Assembly (NCBI GenBank): GCA_018812355.1
Contig: JAHJDQ010000144.1
Coordinates: forward strand, 1 to 16,794
Direction: 5' to 3'
DNA: 16,794 nt
Origin: Nanobdellota archaeon
GTDB lineage: Archaea; Nanobdellota; Nanobdellia; Woesearchaeales; GW2011-AR9
A program made the position numbers and the translations under genes. Numbering within the stretch: position 1 is the first letter of the stretch; each line of letters starts with the position of its first letter. Positions 13,336-16,794 of this stretch are shown here, one piece after another. The notes under the pieces were generated by a model that had not been told where the DNA came from, did no database searches, and saw nothing but the letters and a program-made list of their open reading frames with translations.

Positions 13336-13384
13336 ATATAAAGTCGAGCATGTGAGACTTTATACAGAAATGTCTTCATTTCTC
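13336..13384 (-). other. Two-hairpin insertion in the loop of 23S helix 81
   Basis: The helix 81 arms CGCTGTTG and CAATAGCG are present, but the conserved loop beginning AAAAGAT is enlarged by about 48 bases. The insertion folds into TATAAAGTC/GACTTTATA (13337-13345 with 13356-13364) and AGAAATG/CATTTCT (13366-13372 with 13377-13383). Confidence 0.6.
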
Positions 13385-13724
13385 GGAATCTTTTCAACAG
13401 CGTGCCACCCCAGCCAAACTGTCCACCAACCGGTGTCCCTTTCAAAAGAAAGGTAAGTGATATAGCTTTTGAAGAGTAGTGTTACATGGTTGCCTAAGCT
13501 ACTAACTGACGTCATTAGCTTCAAACAGCTCCTACTTACGCTATACAACAGAAACCACACCACAGCGACAGGCTACAGTAAAGTTTCACGGGGTCTTCGC
13601 TTCCCACTGGAAATCCCTGGCCTTTGCACCAGGATAGAGTGTTCGGGAGATTCTAGTTCGGGACAGTGGCGATCTCGTTATACCATTCATGCAGGCCGTC
13701 ATTCAAACGGCAAGGCATTTCGCT

Positions 13725-14157
13725 CACGTCTGTTACTTTCACTCATAAGCCCTAAAAAATTTTCAATTTTTGGGGCCCAAAGAAAACAAGTTTTCTTTTG
13801 GAGTTACTAACCATTAAGAAATGGCGGATACATATTTCCATGTATCTCTACATATCGCTATGTAGGTCGGACTATATCTTCACTTATTAAGTGTCTGACA
13901 TATAGTCTCTGAGGATTCTTCTCAAAAAGAAGTCTTTCCTGCTGATTGTCTCCACTTGTTGATTTTCAGGGGTCGTTATCGTGTTACCACAATAATATCC
14001 TACAACAAGATACAAGAGATGTTCCAGCATATAGTCAGATTCACGAAAATTGCTCACGCAATTTTGTGTGCCAAAAATGTTTTCACATTTTTGAGCATTT
14101 ATCCCAGTTTTTTGGTCTTCTGTTTAACACTCTGGGTCTTAAGGCAACTTTGTGCAT
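13725..14157 (-). mobile_element. Group I self-splicing intron in 23S rRNA (site L1931), no homing endonuclease
   Basis: The 433 bases split the universal sequence CTTAAGGT|AGCGAAATGCC and their removal restores it. P1 pairs exon CTTAAGGT (14158-14165) with the intron guide GCCTTAAG (14138-14145), 8 bp with the standard U.G at the splice site. The intron ends in G (13725). Core helices: P3 TCTGAC/GTCAGA (14034-14039, 13894-13899), P4 TGCTG/CAGCA (14025-14029, 13940-13944), P5 CTTGTTG/CAACAAG (14003-14009, 13955-13961), P6 CTTCT/AGAAG (13918-13932), P7 GACTATA/TATAGTC (13901-13907, 13870-13876) and P8 (13881-13893). The Q-like AATCAGCAGG, R-like TCAGAGACTA and S-like AAGATATAGTC strings are present. 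P9 (13848-13865), P9.1 (13827-13846) and three other hairpins end in GNRA loops. No ORF for a homing enzyme fits inside. Confidence 0.92.
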
Positions 14158-16133
14158 ACCTTAAGAGAGTTATAGTTACTCCCGCCGTTTACGAGCTCTT
14201 CACCCCGTTGAAACGAAGCTTAAAGTACTCGCACTGGGCAGATATCACCTTCTATACAAAGCATTACTGCGTAGCAGAAGGTTAAGTTTTTGTTAAACAG
14301 TCGGATCACCTTTGTTATTGTACCCTGAAATCGCATCTATACAAATACGAAACCAGGGATCCCTTATACCGAAGGTACGGGACTAATTTGCCGAATTCCC
14401 TGAACTAGATTATACTCACACATCTTAGGCTTCTCACCTAGGGGCACCTGTGCCGGTTCTGGGTACGGTTATTTCAGATTTTTCCTTGTTCCCTTTTCAG
14501 GGGCTCTAGAAATCGGCCAAACAAACCATAGGCCTGCTCATCTAAGATTTAATCAGGTTCTCATCATTACGATACTCCCCTGATTTATTCCTATTGACAC
14601 ATCAGACAAGATGTGTTAGCTTATTCAAAAGCGTCAGAAACAAGGCTGGCGTCGCCGCGCATACTAAAACAGTAGTGGAATATTAACCACTTTCCCTTTC
14701 CCCTAGCTCACTTAAGAGTTGGGTTAGGACCGACTAACCCTTGGCTGATTAACATTGCCAAGGAACCCTTGCCCTTACGATGATACGGATTCTCACCGTA
14801 CTAAGATCCTACTACCACCAGAATATTCGTTCCTTCCAGGTTCACATCCCCTTACGGAAATGCTTTTGCCCTAAAAAGATGCCTGTCTACACCTATTTTC
14901 ATAGTCTATGGTATCGGCAGCTAACTTAGACCCGTCAATTTTCCGGGCCCACGACCTCAACGAGTAAGCTGTTACGCACTTTTTAAAGGATGGCTGCTTC
15001 TAAGCCAACCTCCTCGCTGTCTAAGATCACGGACACCGTTTACCCTTTATCACTTAGTTAGCATTTAAGGGCCTTAACCATAGTCTGGGTTGTTCCCCTC
15101 TCGGAAATCAAGTTTACCCCAAGATTCCCTGTTTTCCGGAGTCTACAACGTTACAGCATTCGGAGTTGGACAGAAAACCGACAGATTTCTCCGCCTAAAT
15201 CTTCTATCCGTAGCTCTACAACCGTAACAATCTCGTCCGAAACTTGACTAAGGTCAATTTCGACAGGAACCTGCTATCGCCGAGCTCGATTGGCTTTTCA
15301 CCCCTATTCCCAAGTCATAAGAACACTTGTACGTAGAAACTCTTCAGGCCTCCACAAGATTTTACTCTCGCTTCACCTTGCTCAGGAATAGATCGCCCGG
15401 TTTCAGGTCGTACCCAAGTGACTAACGGCACTTTCATACCGCCTCCCTCGTAAACTGCGGAGATTTGCTTTCGCTATGAATACCTTTTTACAAGTTATTC
15501 TCGCCACTTTGGTACACTCTCTGGCACGTTATTCAAAACGCACGTCAGAACTCCGAAGAGCCCTGACTCACTATAACTGCTAGATTTCAGAATCTTTTAA
15601 CTCCCTGTCAAGGGTTCTTTTCAACTTTCCCTCACGGTACTTGTTTGCTATCGGTTTCGAAACGTATTTAGTTTTAGAGGTTAATGTCCCCCATATTCCC
15701 ACTTCATTTCCAAGAAGCAGTACTCTGGATACTTCCGAGAACTTTCTTTCTTTCCTTTACGGGACTATCACCCTGTAAGGTGTTGCTTTCCAGCAAACTT
15801 CAAGTCTGAAAAAAAGTTTTAGAGGAAGTCCATACACCACATCTCCATGACATTACTATCACGGATTCAGTTTGAACTGGGCCGCTTTCTCTCGCTGATA
15901 ATCACGGCATCCCAATTGGTTTCTTTTCCTGCAGGTACTAAGACGCTTCAATTCCCTGCGTTCCCTGGCCTCGAAAGGCCCTCAAAGAGAAGTCTCATTC
16001 GGAGATCTCCGGTTCAAAGTCTACATTCAACTCGCCGGAGCATTTCGTAGCTTGTCACGTCCTTCATCGGCGTTTCGAACCAAGTCATCCATCTAACAGT
16101 GTACTTATTAGGATTGTAATCCTAAAATGTGTT

Positions 16134-16148
16134 GATCTACATATGGTT
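16134..16148 (-). repeat. 23S processing stem, 5' arm
   Basis: GATCTACATATGGTT is the exact inverted complement of 12558-12572 and lies just upstream of the 23S 5' end in transcript order. Confidence 0.75.
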
Positions 16149-16251
16149 CATCAATATGAGTTAAGGCGACGTTTTAACGAATATGATTGGATATTCTAGT
16201 CTCCTCATATCTACCACTTATTACCGCCAAGATAAACTCTTGAAGGTTTCT

Positions 16252-16271
16252 CGGACTTTAGATAAAGTCCG
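16252..16271 (-). other. Spacer hairpin between tRNA-Ala and 23S
   Basis: CGGACTTTA and TAAAGTCCG form a 9-bp perfect stem around two bases, in the transcribed spacer. It probably separates tRNA and 23S processing domains. Confidence 0.5.
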
Positions 16272-16295
16272 TTATGTTCTCTCCTTATGGAGAAA

Positions 16296-16371
16296 TGGAC
16301 CCATCGGGATTCGAACCCGAGACCCCCTGCTTGCAAGGCAGGTGCTCTAATCCGGACTGAGCTATGGGCCC
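16296..16371 (-). tRNA. tRNA-Ala (UGC anticodon)
   Basis: This is a 76-base tRNA in the 16S-23S spacer. The acceptor stem GGGCCCA pairs with TGGGTCC, giving the G3.U70 pair that defines alanine tRNAs, with A at the discriminator position. The anticodon loop is CTTGCAA (anticodon UGC) and the T loop is TTCGAAT. There is no intron and no encoded CCA. A tRNA-Ala(UGC) in the rRNA spacer is common in archaea and bacteria, and it is released from the same precursor as the rRNAs. Confidence 0.97.
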
Positions 16372-16420
16372 AGGATAATTTTAATTTTTTTTATTTGTTT
16401 TCTATTTATGAAAATAAAAA

Positions 16421-16794
16421 AGGAGGTGATCCAGCCGTAGGTTCCCCTACGGCTACCTTGTGACGACTTAACCCACCTCACCGAATCTGGATTCGAGGTA
16501 ACTAAAAGCTACATCTCACCCAAACCCAACTCGGTTGGTTTGACGGGCGGTGTGTGCAAAGAGCAGGGACATATTCACCGGGTCGTAATGAAACCCGATT
16601 ACTAGGGATTCCGTTGTCATGAGGATGAATTACAATCCTCAATCTAGACTAAGACGAGGTTTCGAGGTTTGGCTTCACCTTTCGGTGTGGCAGCCCATTG
16701 TCCTCGCCATTGTTGCGCGCGTGTAGCCCAGCAGATTCGGAGCATACAGACCTACCGTTGCCCACACCTTCCTCCCTGTTTCCAGGGCAGTCCC
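16421..16794 (-). rRNA. 16S ribosomal RNA, 3' part (gene continues off the window)
   Basis: The last 374 bases of 16S rRNA are present. The 3' end carries the anti-Shine-Dalgarno sequence GGATCACCTCCT (16421-16432). Other landmarks are GTCGTCACAAGGTAGCCGTA, the archaeal form TTGCACACACCGCCCGTC, and GGGCTACACGCGCGCAACAATGG. An intact anti-SD fits the Shine-Dalgarno sites seen before the surface-protein gene and the probable aCPSF1 gene. The 5' part and the operon promoter lie beyond the right edge. Confidence 0.97.

Larger units (their letters stand above)
12626..16118 (-). rRNA. 23S ribosomal RNA, interrupted by a group I intron
   Basis: This is a full-length 23S gene; both ends are approximate. 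Recognised landmarks in transcribed order are the 5' region with GATGAAGGACGTG, helix 69 with GTAACTATAACTCTCTTAAGGT, GAAGACCCCGTG, the P loop GGCTGGGG, the peptidyl transferase segment CCGGGGATAAC, and the sarcin-ricin loop AGTACGAGAGGAACG (12842-12856). The span of about 3.5 kb is long for an archaeon; 433 bases are the intron at 13725-14157, leaving about 3.06 kb. Domain V carries further AT-rich hairpin insertions compared with remembered E. coli and archaeal sequences: about 35 bases at the tip of helix 89 (13053-13088), a hairpin at 13266-13296, and about 48 bases in the helix 81 loop (13336-13384). It is co-transcribed with 16S and tRNA-Ala. Confidence 0.95.

Noticed and set aside
13469..14285. 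Several plus-strand reading frames inside the 23S region, including over the intron
   Set aside because: They are antisense to rRNA and intron structure. None has LAGLIDADG, GIY-YIG or HNH motifs, so there is no homing endonuclease gene.

Overview
The window looks like part of the chromosome of a low-GC archaeon, most likely a small-genome DPANN lineage (Woesearchaeota/Pacearchaeota-like). The evidence is archaeal-type 16S and 23S rRNA, a tRNA-Ala in the rRNA spacer, an archaeal proteasome beta subunit, a GTPase with a TGS domain, a surface protein with a PGF-pre-PGF-like domain, short tRNA introns, and strong TATA boxes about 25 bases before many start codons. The lineage is inferred from gene content; no tree was built.

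Layout. 1-799 (minus): a proteasome beta subunit followed by the start of a gene that is probably the aCPSF1/FttA ribonuclease. 800-2543: a hairpin-rich, gene-poor stretch, one divergent Nudix-like gene, and a tRNA gene best read as tRNA-Thr(UGU) with two very short, mutually similar introns. Two 14-base copies of the end of this tRNA lie 1.4-1.5 kb away, as expected from integration at a tRNA. 2699-4934: a Fic-domain protein with a self-inhibitory motif, a protein of unknown function, a candidate structured RNA (4306-4421, plus strand) and a YdjM-type membrane hydrolase. 5022-7488: a GTPase translationally coupled to a coiled-coil protein. 7518-8723 (minus): phosphoglycerate kinase. 8975-11206: a large, sequon-rich surface protein with a C-terminal membrane anchor. 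11237-12448 (minus): an Mre11/SbcD-type nuclease. 12558-16794 (minus): an rRNA operon in the order 16S, tRNA-Ala, 23S, with no 5S seen after the 23S.

The most notable feature is inside the 23S gene. The universally conserved helix 69-71 sequence is interrupted by 433 bases (13725-14157) that can be folded by eye into a group I self-splicing intron. P1 is 8 bp with a U.G at the 5' splice site, the last intron base is G, P3, P4, P5, P6, P7, P8 and P9 helices can be drawn, several hairpins carry GNRA loops, and precise removal restores the conserved rRNA sequence. The intron sits at the position called L1931 in E. coli numbering and has no homing endonuclease gene. The same 23S also carries AT-rich hairpin insertions in domain V, including one at the tip of helix 89 beside the peptidyl transferase centre.

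Housekeeping functions dominate: protein turnover, RNA processing, glycolysis, DNA repair and ribosomal RNA. The accessory character is concentrated around the tRNA (about 900-3620), where a Nudix-like gene and a Fic gene sit next to duplicated tRNA ends.
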